A stretch of 64,000 bases of DNA from contig JAHZHN010000011.1 of NCBI GenBank assembly GCA_019420275.1, positions 29,622 to 93,621 on the forward strand. Direction: 5' to 3'. The first letter of the stretch is position 1. Every line of letters begins with the position of its first letter. The notes beneath the pieces were generated by a model. That model was not told where the DNA came from. It did no database searches and worked only from the letters and a program-made list of their open reading frames with translations. Of this stretch, positions 52,018-61,481 are shown in pieces. The stretch comes from Clostridiales bacterium. GTDB taxonomy: Bacteria; Bacillota; Clostridia; Lachnospirales; Lachnospiraceae. A program made the position numbers and the translations under genes.

Positions 52018-52035
52018 GTTTTATCTTTCCGCTAA

Positions 52036-52076
52036 AACCCCTGCAGATCATAGTTTTTTATGACCTGCAGGGGTTT
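52036..52076 (-). terminator. Intrinsic terminator at the end of the glycogen operon
   Basis: A long stem of CCCCTGCAG and further pairs around a T-rich loop is flanked by an A-run on one side and a T-run on the other. It lies directly after glf and before the miaB promoter. One mismatch interrupts the stem. Confidence 0.9.
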
Positions 52077-52090
52077 TTCCTTCATCGATT

Positions 52091-53227
52091 CTATTTCTTT
52101 TCATCCTGAAGTTTTTCTCTCCAGAACTTTAATGCGGATTCAATCACTTTGTCCATATCATAATATTTATATTCACCAAGCCGTCCGCCGAAGAAAACAT
52201 TCTCTTCTTTTTCTCCCAACTCCTGATATCTGGCGTATAAAGCGCTGTTTTTCTCATCGTTTACCGGATAATACGGTTCCATTCCATCTGTCCACTCTGC
52301 TGGATATTCTTTGGACACAACTGTTTTTTCCTGGGTTCCGAAATCGAAATGCTTATGTTCGATGATTCTTGTGTATGGAGTCTCTCCGTCAGTATAATTC
52401 ATAACCGCCACTCCCTGATGATTGGATTCATTCAACAGTTCATGCTCGAACCGAAGCGTACGGTATTCAAGTTTTCCAAAGCAGTAATCAAAATAAGAAT
52501 CTATCGTTCCAGTATAAATAACCAGATCTGCCATTCCAGACAGCTTTTCTTTTTCCTGAAGGAAATCTGTATCCAGTATGACATCACATCCATCATACAA
52601 TTTTTCAATCAGTCCATTGTATCCGCCTTTTGGTATTCCTTGATATGGATCATTGAAATAATTATTGTCATAAATATACCGAACCGGGAGTCTTTTAATA
52701 ATAGAAGCCGGAAGATCTTTGCATTCTCTTCCCCACTGTTTCATTGTATAACCTTTGACCAGTTTCTCATAGACATCGGTTCCCACCTGGCTGATTGCCT
52801 GCTCTTCCAAGTTCTTTGGCTCCCCTGAGACAACCTTCCTCTGTCTTTCGATAATCTCTTTTGCTTCTTTTGGTGTCCGAATTCCCCACATTTTGCTGAA
52901 TGTATTCATATTGAATGGAAGATTATATATTTCACCATGGTAATTGGCAACTGGAGAATTGATATAATGGTTAAATTCCACTAGATTGGAAACGTAATCC
53001 CATACTTCTCGATTGCTTGTATGGAAAATATGAGCCCCATATTCATGGACCATAATATCCTCAACTTCTTTGCAGTGGATATTTCCTCCCAGTACACTTC
53101 TTTTTTCTACCACCAGGCAGCTTTTGCCCTGTTTCCCTGCTTCGTGAGCAATAATGCCATTAAAGAGTCCGCCTCCCACAAGCAGATAATCATAATGCTT
53201 TCCTGTTCCTTTCACATGTTTTTCCAT
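52091..53227 (-). CDS. glf: UDP-galactopyranose mutase
   Basis: A 378-residue flavoenzyme that converts UDP-galactopyranose to UDP-galactofuranose for surface glycans. The FAD-binding LLVGGGLFNGIIAHEA, LGGNIHCKEVEDI, HEYGAHIFHTSN and FFGGRLGEYKYYDMDKVI are diagnostic. The third Met codon (53227) fits AAGGAG 7 bases upstream best. It is the last gene of the glycogen operon, 24 bases after the GH13 gene, an unusual place for it. Confidence 0.95.
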   Translation of the reverse strand: MEKHVKGTGKHYDYLLVGGGLFNGIIAHEAGKQGKSCLVVEKRSVLGGNIHCKEVEDIMVHEYGAHIFHTSNREVWDYVSNLVEFNHYINSPVANYHGEIYNLPFNMNTFSKMWGIRTPKEAKEIIERQRKVVSGEPKNLEEQAISQVGTDVYEKLVKGYTMKQWGRECKDLPASIIKRLPVRYIYDNNYFNDPYQGIPKGGYNGLIEKLYDGCDVILDTDFLQEKEKLSGMADLVIYTGTIDSYFDYCFGKLEYRTLRFEHELLNESNHQGVAVMNYTDGETPYTRIIEHKHFDFGTQEKTVVSKEYPAEWTDGMEPYYPVNDEKNSALYARYQELGEKEENVFFGGRLGEYKYYDMDKVIESALKFWREKLQDEKK

Positions 53228-53251
53228 CATCAATCTCCTTATCTTTCTGTT

Positions 53252-55177
53252 TTATACTAATTCCAGTATTTTATAATCATACGGCTCAATTTTTTCATGA
53301 ACCACCGGATCAGACAGATACTGGATCAGGGCACTGTGAGCATGATGCGGCACTCCCTCTTTCTTCGTTCTTAGATCAAATGCTGCCCTTTCCTCTTTTG
53401 AAGAAGGATTAACCAGCATAAGAAATGCTTTATTTTCTCCTTTTTCGCCAAACGCATCCTGTCCCCCCGCAATATACCGTACAATTGCCAGAACATTTTC
53501 ATTTACTGCAAAATACATGGCATATCCCGTCTGCAGCGCTCTCTCTCTGCTCCTTAAATCTGTCATTATCTTCAAATCTTGGTATGTTTTCTTATCATTC
53601 TTATAGAACGTTCCACGATTAAACGGATCCATAAATCCGTGCATTCCATATTCATCTCCATAATAAATGGACGGCATTCCCGGAATGAAAAACTGAATTG
53701 CCATAGCAAGCCGTGCAAGACATGCTCCTTTTCGATCCATTTTGCTCGTAATCACATAGTCAATCTGAGCCTCTCTGGACGGCATAGTCTCATTCATACT
53801 GGTAGCTAGTGTTGTCCTGATCCTTGCGATGTCATGAGAGGATAACAAATTCATCACGGCGTAATACAGCGGTTTAGGGTAATTGCACTGCTGCTCCAGC
53901 AGGAATTCCTGCATTCCATAGGCATTCTTATCCCCTAAAAGGTAGCTGGCCGTATTTACTTTGAACGGATAATTCATTGTACTGTCCAGTCCGCCTCCCA
54001 GCGCATACTTTCTTTTAACGCCATAGCTTTCCTTTGTAGTTGCATCTTCCCATACTTCTCCGATCAGGGCATAGTTTTTAAACAAGCTTTTTAAAGTTTT
54101 TCGAAGTGTAAAAATAAATTCATCCGGAAGTTCATCCGCAACATCCAAACGAAAGCCAGAAGCTCCAAGAGAAAGCCAGTGTTTAATCACAGAGTCTTTG
54201 CCCGTAATAATATAATCAATAAATTTTTTATTCATTTCATCCACTTCCGGAAGAGATTCAAATCCCCACCAGCTGTCATAATTCCCTTCATCATCAAAAT
54301 GATACCAGTCATAATATGTTGATTCTGGTCCCTGCCAGGCACCCTTTTCAGGATAATTGCCTTTTTTATTAAAATAGACACTGTCATCTCCCGTATGAGA
54401 ATAAACTCCGTCCAAAATAATATGAATTCTTTTTTCTCTGGCTATTTTGCAAAGACGTTTAAAATCTTCGTTCGTCCCAAGAAACGGATCTGCCTTTTTA
54501 TAATCGGAAGTATTGTAGCGGTGATTTGATGCAGCCTCTCCGATTGGATTTAGATAAATGCAGGTAACACCTAATTGTTTTAGCTCATCCAGTTTGGAAA
54601 TGATGCCTTCAAAATCACCTCCAAAATAATCACATGGATCATAGAACCGCTTTCCCGGCAAAGGTCCAAACAATGGCCTTTCCTCCCAGTCTTCATGAAT
54701 ATATACATCTCTTCCCATCTTACGATGGTATTTTTCACCGCGCTCCAAGTTTTTTGGATTTCCTTTGCAAAAACGGTCCGGAAAAATCTGATACATGATT
54801 CCTCTGGACATCCACCGCGGTGTATCAAAATCTTTTTCATAAACTGTAATCTGAAAGCTGTAAGGATTCTCGCCTGTTGCGATTCCCTCACCCTGGCTTC
54901 GCCCTGGTCTTGCACCATAATAATAATAATGGTCTCCTTCCCAAATCTTGAAATAATACCAGACGACACCAGCCCTCTCTGGCAAAAGAAATGTCCTTTC
55001 ACAGACATCGCCTTTCATTTTCATCTTATGCTCCCGGTGAAAATCTTCACTATAAGTGATGATATCGGCACCCGTAGTTTTCTCCGGTATACCAAAAAGG
55101 CGAAGTGTAATCTCTTCGCCTTTTTTAACTGCACCGATGGGAGTTCTGTATTTTTCTATCGAAGCATTGTGAATCAT
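53252..55177 (-). CDS. GH13 alpha-glycosidase (neopullulanase/alpha-amylase type)
   Basis: A 641-residue intracellular GH13 enzyme without a signal peptide. An N-terminal beta domain (about 1-130) precedes the barrel. The catalytic nucleophile is in GFRLDVADEL, the acid/base in LIGEVWED and the transition-state Asp in LLSSHDIAR; the calcium/domain-B region has DGVYSHTGDD. It probably trims branched maltodextrins from glycogen breakdown. It sits 20 bases after glgP, fitting that role. Exact specificity is not readable. Confidence 0.9.
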   Translation of the reverse strand: MIHNASIEKYRTPIGAVKKGEEITLRLFGIPEKTTGADIITYSEDFHREHKMKMKGDVCERTFLLPERAGVVWYYFKIWEGDHYYYYGARPGRSQGEGIATGENPYSFQITVYEKDFDTPRWMSRGIMYQIFPDRFCKGNPKNLERGEKYHRKMGRDVYIHEDWEERPLFGPLPGKRFYDPCDYFGGDFEGIISKLDELKQLGVTCIYLNPIGEAASNHRYNTSDYKKADPFLGTNEDFKRLCKIAREKRIHIILDGVYSHTGDDSVYFNKKGNYPEKGAWQGPESTYYDWYHFDDEGNYDSWWGFESLPEVDEMNKKFIDYIITGKDSVIKHWLSLGASGFRLDVADELPDEFIFTLRKTLKSLFKNYALIGEVWEDATTKESYGVKRKYALGGGLDSTMNYPFKVNTASYLLGDKNAYGMQEFLLEQQCNYPKPLYYAVMNLLSSHDIARIRTTLATSMNETMPSREAQIDYVITSKMDRKGACLARLAMAIQFFIPGMPSIYYGDEYGMHGFMDPFNRGTFYKNDKKTYQDLKIMTDLRSRERALQTGYAMYFAVNENVLAIVRYIAGGQDAFGEKGENKAFLMLVNPSSKEERAAFDLRTKKEGVPHHAHSALIQYLSDPVVHEKIEPYDYKILELV

Positions 55178-55197
55178 AGTCTCATCTCTAACTTTTC

Positions 55198-57648
55198 TTA
55201 TTTTACAGGTTTTAAATTCCAGATCTTCTCGTTGTATTCCTTGATTGTTCTGTCAGAACAGAAGAATCCTGATTTTGCTGTATTGACTACAGCCATCTTC
55301 ACCCATTCATCATGATGGTTTACATATTTGTCATATACCTTGTCAAATTCTTCAATGTAAGACGGCAGATCATATAATACAAAATACTGGTCTGGCTGTC
55401 CATACTCACCAAACAGTAAGGACTGATAAAGATCAGAATATTTTCTCTTGCCGGCTCTTGGAAGTTCTCCATCAATCAGGCAGTTGCAGATATCTCTGAT
55501 GTTAGGACTCTTTTCAAATACAGTTCCCGGATTATAAGTATGATAACGCTTCATATTGTTGATCTCATCAACAGTAGCACCGAAAATAAAGATGTTTTCC
55601 GGTCCAACCAAGTCATGGATCTCTACGTTAGCTCCATCCATAGTTCCGAGTGTCAAAGCACCATTCATCATAAATTTCATGTTTCCTGTTCCGGAAGCTT
55701 CCAGTCCTGCTGTAGACAGCTGCTCACTAATATCAGCAGCCGGAATCAGCATTTCTGCAACGGATACAGAATAGTTTTCTACGAATACCACCTGCATTTT
55801 ATCTTTCACATCAGGATCACCGTTTACCATATCTCCGATAGAATTGATCAGGCGGATAATATCCTTCGCTCTCGCATATCCTGGTGCCGCCTTTGCTCCA
55901 AAGATAAATGTAATCGGTGTTGTAATATAATCTGGATTTTTCTTTAACTGCTGATATACATAAATAATATGCAGACATTTCAGCAGCTGACGTTTGTACT
56001 CATGGAGTCTCTTACACTGAACATCGAAGATAGAATTCGGATTCACCTTTATTCCCTGTTTCTTTTCAATGTATTTTGCAAAACGAATTTTGTTATCCTG
56101 TTTGATCTGATCATATTTCTTGCAGAATGCCTTATCATCCTTCAAAGGAAGAATCTTTTCAAACAGTGTATAATCTTTCAGAATATCCCCTTTTACATGG
56201 CTTTCCACAAGTTTACAGAGTTCCGGATTTGCAAGTGCAAACCATCTTCTGTGAGTAATACCATTTGTGATTGCCAGATATTTCTGAGGATACAGATTAT
56301 AAGAATCATGGAATAACTGCTCTTTCAAAATATCTCCATGCAGCTGTGATACTCCATTGACCCTGCGGCAGACTGCGATACACAAGTTTGCCATACGGAT
56401 CTGATTGTTCCCAATAATGGACATATACGCAATCTTTCCTTCGTCATTTCCATAATAAGTACGAAGTTTGCTGCAGTATTTTTCATTCAGAACACAGATG
56501 ATCTGATAAATACGAGGAAGAAGAAGCTTGAACATATTCTCATCCCAGCATTCCAGTGCTTCTGACATGATCGTATGGTTCGTATAATTAAAGATTTTAC
56601 TTACGATATCATAAGCTTCATCCCAGCCAAATCCCTCTTCATCCATCAGGATTCTCATCAGCTCAGGAATTGCCAGTGTCGGATGTGTGTCGTTAATCTG
56701 TACAACCGCATAATCTGGAAGTGTATGAAGATCTCCTCTTCTTTCCTTATGATGCTTTACAGCCAGCTGCATCGTAGCAGATGTAAGGAAATAAAACTGT
56801 TTTAAGCGCAGCATCTTGCCCTGCATATGGTCATCTGCCGGATAAAGCACCTTGGAAATAACCTCTGCAAAAGCCTGATCTGCCATTGCTTTCTCATAAA
56901 TTCCTTCATTGAAAGAATGAAAATCAAAACGCTGTTTGCTTCTTGCGCTCCACAGTCTTAATGTTGCCGGAGTATGGCTCTTGTATCCAATCACCGGTAC
57001 ATCATAAGGAACCGCAACAACAGTATTGTAATCTTTATGTTCAATCTTCAATCCTTCTTCCGTCCAGTGTTCTTCAATATAACCATTGAAATGAACTTCT
57101 ACGCTCAGTTCCGGACGTTCTACTTCCCAAACATTTCCATCGCGGAGCCAGTCATCTTCTACCTCAATCTGAGTTCCATCAATAATCTTCTGTTTAAAGA
57201 GGCCGAACTCATATCGGATACCACATCCCATAACAGGAAGATCCAATGTAGCCAGAGAATCCAGGAAACAAGCGGCAAGTCTTCCAAGACCCCCATTTCC
57301 AAGACCTGCGTCCTGTTCTTCGTTCGTGATAACGTCAAAATCAATTCCCATACGATCAAACGCCTGTCTGTAATCATCATACAGTCCCGCATTGATCAGA
57401 TTATTGGAAAAAGCGCGTCCCATCAGGAACTCCGCGGACATATAATATAATTTTTTAGCTCCGGTATCTTCCACTTTCTTGCGGCTGTCTGCCCATTTTG
57501 CCATAATATCATCTCTGATACATCCGGCAGCTGCCTTATAAATATCGTCATTGGTAGCATCTTCTAAAGTAGTACCTAAGGTATTAATTAGTTTATTTTC
57601 AATCTTCGTAATGATGTCTTTCACCTTATTGCTACTAACTGCTTTCAT
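55198..57648 (-). CDS. glgP: Glycogen/maltodextrin phosphorylase
   Basis: A protein of about 816 residues releasing glucose-1-phosphate from alpha-1,4-glucan ends. The PLP lysine lies in EASGTGNMKFMMNGALTLGTMDGANVEI, and the N-terminal EEQDAGLGNGGLGRLAACFLDSLA is typical. The ATG at 57648 has AAGGAG 8 bases upstream. It lies between glgA and the GH13 gene in the glycogen operon. Regulatory sites of animal enzymes are not expected. Confidence 0.97.
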   Translation of the reverse strand: MKAVSSNKVKDIITKIENKLINTLGTTLEDATNDDIYKAAAGCIRDDIMAKWADSRKKVEDTGAKKLYYMSAEFLMGRAFSNNLINAGLYDDYRQAFDRMGIDFDVITNEEQDAGLGNGGLGRLAACFLDSLATLDLPVMGCGIRYEFGLFKQKIIDGTQIEVEDDWLRDGNVWEVERPELSVEVHFNGYIEEHWTEEGLKIEHKDYNTVVAVPYDVPVIGYKSHTPATLRLWSARSKQRFDFHSFNEGIYEKAMADQAFAEVISKVLYPADDHMQGKMLRLKQFYFLTSATMQLAVKHHKERRGDLHTLPDYAVVQINDTHPTLAIPELMRILMDEEGFGWDEAYDIVSKIFNYTNHTIMSEALECWDENMFKLLLPRIYQIICVLNEKYCSKLRTYYGNDEGKIAYMSIIGNNQIRMANLCIAVCRRVNGVSQLHGDILKEQLFHDSYNLYPQKYLAITNGITHRRWFALANPELCKLVESHVKGDILKDYTLFEKILPLKDDKAFCKKYDQIKQDNKIRFAKYIEKKQGIKVNPNSIFDVQCKRLHEYKRQLLKCLHIIYVYQQLKKNPDYITTPITFIFGAKAAPGYARAKDIIRLINSIGDMVNGDPDVKDKMQVVFVENYSVSVAEMLIPAADISEQLSTAGLEASGTGNMKFMMNGALTLGTMDGANVEIHDLVGPENIFIFGATVDEINNMKRYHTYNPGTVFEKSPNIRDICNCLIDGELPRAGKRKYSDLYQSLLFGEYGQPDQYFVLYDLPSYIEEFDKVYDKYVNHHDEWVKMAVVNTAKSGFFCSDRTIKEYNEKIWNLKPVK

Positions 57649-57673
57649 CCTCTGTTCTCCTTTCAAATTTCAG

Positions 57674-59119
57674 CTATAGAATGCTTTGATACATTTCCAT
57701 ATATTTTTTCGCAGAGTTTGCAAAACTATTGTCAGATTCCATTGCTCTGACAATCAGTCCATGCTTTCTCTTTGGACTGTGCAGAGTTCTTAAAGCATAG
57801 CGGATTGTATTGAGCATCTCATGTGCATTGTAATTTGCAAAAGAGAAACCATTTCCAGTATCTTCAAACTCGTTGTAACTCTGTACCGTGTCTCTTAATC
57901 CCCCTGTCTCACGCACGATCGGCAGTGTACCGTAACGCAGTGCGATCATCTGAGAAATTCCACACGGCTCAAATTTTGACGGCATTAAGAATAAGTCACT
58001 TCCTGCATAGATCAGATGCGCAACTGCATTGTCATACGCAATATAGGAACATACTCTGCCTTTATATTTTCCTTCCATGAAACGGAAGAAATCTTCATAT
58101 TCCTGATCTCCAGTACCAAGAATCACAAAAGCAACATCTTCTGTACAGATAATCTCATCCAGCATATATTTTACAAGATCGAGTCCCTTCTGCTCTGTCA
58201 GTCTCGTAACCATTCCAATGATCGGAACCCCAGGTGTAATGGATAATCCAAGCCGCTGAATCAACTCGGCCTTATCTTTTTTCTTTCCTGAAAGATCATC
58301 TTTGTTGAAATGATATGGAATCATCGGATCCGTTTCTGGATTAAATTCTTCTGTGTTCATTCCATTTAAAATTCCCCAGGTATCTCCTGCTCTGGCATTT
58401 AAAATACCTTCCTGGCGGTACGCAAATGCCGGATCACGGATTTCATTGGCATAAGTAGGGCTTACCGTACTGAGGCGGTCAGCAAATACCAATGCTGCTT
58501 TCATAAAGCTTGCACACTCATAATTGTGCATAAATTCCGGTGTATCATATCTTGAGTCAATTCCAACCCATTTCTGGAACTGTTCAAAAGCATATTCACC
58601 TTGATACATCATATTATGAATCGTAAAGATTGTCTTAGCGCGTCCCACTTCCCAGTGTCCATACTGAGTTCTCAAAAGAATCGGAATCAGACCTGTCTGC
58701 CAGTCATTGCAGTGGATGATATCTGGGATAAAGCCAATACGGCCAAGAGATTCAATGACCGCACGGCAGAAGAAAGCATATTGCTCGCCTTCTGCTACGC
58801 CTCCACGGTAAACTGCATCACCAAATTCGCTTTCATTATCAATCAGATAATACGTTACATCATTGTAAACCAGTTCTTCCACTCCCACATAGGCCTGCCC
58901 GCCGTTAAAAGCGATATAGAAGTCAGCCAAATGTCTTGTCTGTGTTGCGTATTTCCACTTCATCTGACTGTGGAAAGGCATCATCACTCTGGCATCTGCT
59001 CCAATCTTATTCAGTTCTTTTGGAAGCGTGCCCATAACATCAGCCAGTCCCCCAAGCTTAACAAACGGGGCACATTCTGCTGCCACCAGCAATACATTCA
59101 GCTTATTATCTCTATTCAT
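57674..59119 (-). CDS. glgA: Glycogen synthase (ADP-glucose)
   Basis: A protein of about 481 residues of glycosyltransferase family 5. The ADP-glucose-binding motif is PFVKLGGLADVMGTLP (Lys-x-Gly-Gly), and the C-terminal GT-B part has PSKFEPCGISQMIALRYGTLPIVRETGGL with the catalytic Glu. The start at 59119 has AAGGAG 9 bases upstream and overlaps the glgD stop by 8 bases, so translation is coupled. Confidence 0.96.
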   Translation of the reverse strand: MNRDNKLNVLLVAAECAPFVKLGGLADVMGTLPKELNKIGADARVMMPFHSQMKWKYATQTRHLADFYIAFNGGQAYVGVEELVYNDVTYYLIDNESEFGDAVYRGGVAEGEQYAFFCRAVIESLGRIGFIPDIIHCNDWQTGLIPILLRTQYGHWEVGRAKTIFTIHNMMYQGEYAFEQFQKWVGIDSRYDTPEFMHNYECASFMKAALVFADRLSTVSPTYANEIRDPAFAYRQEGILNARAGDTWGILNGMNTEEFNPETDPMIPYHFNKDDLSGKKKDKAELIQRLGLSITPGVPIIGMVTRLTEQKGLDLVKYMLDEIICTEDVAFVILGTGDQEYEDFFRFMEGKYKGRVCSYIAYDNAVAHLIYAGSDLFLMPSKFEPCGISQMIALRYGTLPIVRETGGLRDTVQSYNEFEDTGNGFSFANYNAHEMLNTIRYALRTLHSPKRKHGLIVRAMESDNSFANSAKKYMEMYQSIL

Positions 59120-60245
59120 TAACACTTGCTCCTTTCGGAATAAATACCGGATGGTTTGCGGATCCTGCCAGATGCGCATTGGAATAAACTTTTACATGAC
59201 GATCCAAAATCGTATGATCGATATCTGCACCTTTCGCAACAAATCCTTCTGCCATAACGATTGAGTTCTTGATCGTTGCACCTTCTGCAATTTTAGAGCC
59301 ACGGAAAATGATAGAATTCTCAACTTTTCCATCAATCTCACAGCCGCTGCAGACAAGGCTGTTGCTGATTTCTGATTCCGGTCCGTATTTTGCAGGAGCA
59401 CCATCTGCTGTTCTTGTATAAATCTTTCTCTTGCCCATGAAGAGCTCATCATATACTTCTTTCTTAATCATATCCATGTTTGTATTATAATATGCTTCCA
59501 TGGATGTGATGCATCCTACATATCCTTTGAATTCATATCCCTGAATGTGCAGGCGGTTAAAGTTCGGAACAAGGACATCAAAGAAGAAATGTTTCTTATT
59601 GTGAGATGTTGCTTCCTGAATGAAATCAAGTAAAAGACTTGTCTTCATAATATACACATCCATACTCTTTTTGTTGGATCTGTGTTTTGATTCTGCATAA
59701 CACATATCCGTTACACGTCCAGTATCGTCTGTCACCATATATACACCATCCTGATCTACATTGGTTGTATCATTGGTATTGTCAAAGTACATCAGGGAAA
59801 TATCTGCGCCGGATTTGATATGTTTCTCCAGCATATCATTAAAGTCTGCATTAAATACCACATAGGAACGTCCCAAAAGCACATACTGCTCTTTTGCATT
59901 TCTTAAGAAATCCGCTGTTCCTCTCAGGCCATCCATAACACTTGCGTATTCTCCTGACGGAGATGTTCCGGAGATATATGGAGGGAAAATATACAAACCT
60001 CCGCGTTTTCTGTTAAGACCCCAGTCTTTTCCAGATCCTACATGTTTCAGTAATGAATCATAATTCCTTCTTGTCAGGATTCCTATGTTCTTAACACCTG
60101 CGTTTACCATATTGCTCATCAGGAAATCGATCGTACGATAACGTCCTCCTACCGGCACCGCAGATAAACTTCTTTTGCGAACCAGGTCCTGTAATCTTCT
60201 ATTTTCTTCTCCTGCATTAATAATGCCTAACATCTGATTATCCAT
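59112..60245 (-). CDS. glgD: Glucose-1-phosphate adenylyltransferase subunit GlgD
   Basis: A 377-residue GlgC paralog that acts as the regulatory partner of GlgC in Firmicutes. The nucleotidyltransferase N-terminus is degenerate (GIINAGEENRRLQDLVRKRSLSA lacks the GGxGxRL loop), as expected for GlgD. The C-terminal left-handed beta helix (GCEIDGKVENSIIFRGSKIAEGATIKNS) is intact. It lies 13 bases after glgC. Confidence 0.95.
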   Translation of the reverse strand: MDNQMLGIINAGEENRRLQDLVRKRSLSAVPVGGRYRTIDFLMSNMVNAGVKNIGILTRRNYDSLLKHVGSGKDWGLNRKRGGLYIFPPYISGTSPSGEYASVMDGLRGTADFLRNAKEQYVLLGRSYVVFNADFNDMLEKHIKSGADISLMYFDNTNDTTNVDQDGVYMVTDDTGRVTDMCYAESKHRSNKKSMDVYIMKTSLLLDFIQEATSHNKKHFFFDVLVPNFNRLHIQGYEFKGYVGCITSMEAYYNTNMDMIKKEVYDELFMGKRKIYTRTADGAPAKYGPESEISNSLVCSGCEIDGKVENSIIFRGSKIAEGATIKNSIVMAEGFVAKGADIDHTILDRHVKVYSNAHLAGSANHPVFIPKGASVNE

Positions 60246-60258
60246 ATTTCAATCCTCC

Positions 60259-61443
60259 CTAATGTAAGATGGTGTCTGGGTAAATCATCGCACCGTCTTC
60301 AACAACCGCATTTTCCAAAACTACACTGTGGTATCCGATTACCGTTACGCTGTTGCCTTCGCCGACCGTACATCCCTGTTCGATCACAACTTCTTCATCA
60401 ATCAGCGCTTTATCAATCGTACAATTGTCTCGAACGACGCTGTCTTTCATGATCACGCTGTTTTTCACAACGCTTCCTTTTCCAATTTTTACACCTGAAT
60501 GAATGACACAATTTTCAACATCGCCTTCAATATAGCATCCGTCAGCCAGAACACAGTTCTTCACTGTAGCCCCGTCTGCAACAAAATGCGGAGGAAGTGC
60601 ATAGTTTCTTGTATAGATTTTCATCTTCTCATCATTCAGATCAAGCTGAGGATTTTCATCCAGCAATTCCATATTTGCTTCCCATAAGCTGTCGATTGTT
60701 CCTACATCTCTCCAGTATCCTTCGAAAGCATAAGCATACATCTTCTTTCCTTCTTCCAGCATACGAGGAATGATATTTTTACCGAAATCATGTTCTGATT
60801 CTGGATCATTGGCATCATCGATCAGATATTGACGAATCAGCTTCCAGTTGAAGATGTAGATACCCATAGAAGCTTTTGTACTCTTTGGCTCTGCCGGTTT
60901 CTCTTCGAATTCATAGATGCGGTTATCATCGTCTGTATTCATGATTCCGAAACGTTTTGCTTCTTCGTATGATACATTCAATACGGAGATGGTGCAATCT
61001 GCTCCTTTCTCTTTATGGTAATCCAGCATTTTGTCATAATCCATGCAGCAAATCTGGTCACCAGACAGCACGATAATATATTCAGGATCGAAATTATCTA
61101 CGAAATTAATGTTACGATAAATGGCATCCGCTGTTCCGCTGTACCAGTCACCGGAATCCCCACGTACATAAGGAGGCAGTACATAGGCGCCGCCATTCAA
61201 ACTATCCAAATCCCATGATCCTCCAGTCCCAATATAAGAGTTTAACTCTAAAGGCTCATACTGTGTCAAAACCCCTACCGTATCGATGCCGGAATTCGCG
61301 CAGTTCGAAAGCGGAAAATCAATAATTCTATATTTTCCACCATAGGCTACTGCAGGTTTTGCCTTCTTCTGAGTCAATGCGAACAATCTGCTTCCCTGCC
61401 CTCCAGCTAGCAGCATCGCAACAATTTCTTTTTTGTTAATCAT
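60259..61443 (-). CDS. glgC: Glucose-1-phosphate adenylyltransferase catalytic subunit
   Basis: A 394-residue enzyme making ADP-glucose, the committed step of glycogen synthesis. The motifs [44 protein letters not shown] start (here split around residues 8-45), [16 protein letters not shown] and a C-terminal beta helix with hexapeptide repeats are present. The ATG at 61443 has AAGGAGGAGG upstream. It lies between glgB and glgD. Confidence 0.97.
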   Translation of the reverse strand: MINKKEIVAMLLAGGQGSRLFALTQKKAKPAVAYGGKYRIIDFPLSNCANSGIDTVGVLTQYEPLELNSYIGTGGSWDLDSLNGGAYVLPPYVRGDSGDWYSGTADAIYRNINFVDNFDPEYIIVLSGDQICCMDYDKMLDYHKEKGADCTISVLNVSYEEAKRFGIMNTDDDNRIYEFEEKPAEPKSTKASMGIYIFNWKLIRQYLIDDANDPESEHDFGKNIIPRMLEEGKKMYAYAFEGYWRDVGTIDSLWEANMELLDENPQLDLNDEKMKIYTRNYALPPHFVADGATVKNCVLADGCYIEGDVENCVIHSGVKIGKGSVVKNSVIMKDSVVRDNCTIDKALIDEEVVIEQGCTVGEGNSVTVIGYHSVVLENAVVEDGAMIYPDTILH

Positions 61444-61481
61444 AACTCTTCCTCCTCCTTTATTTCGGATCAAATCATTTT

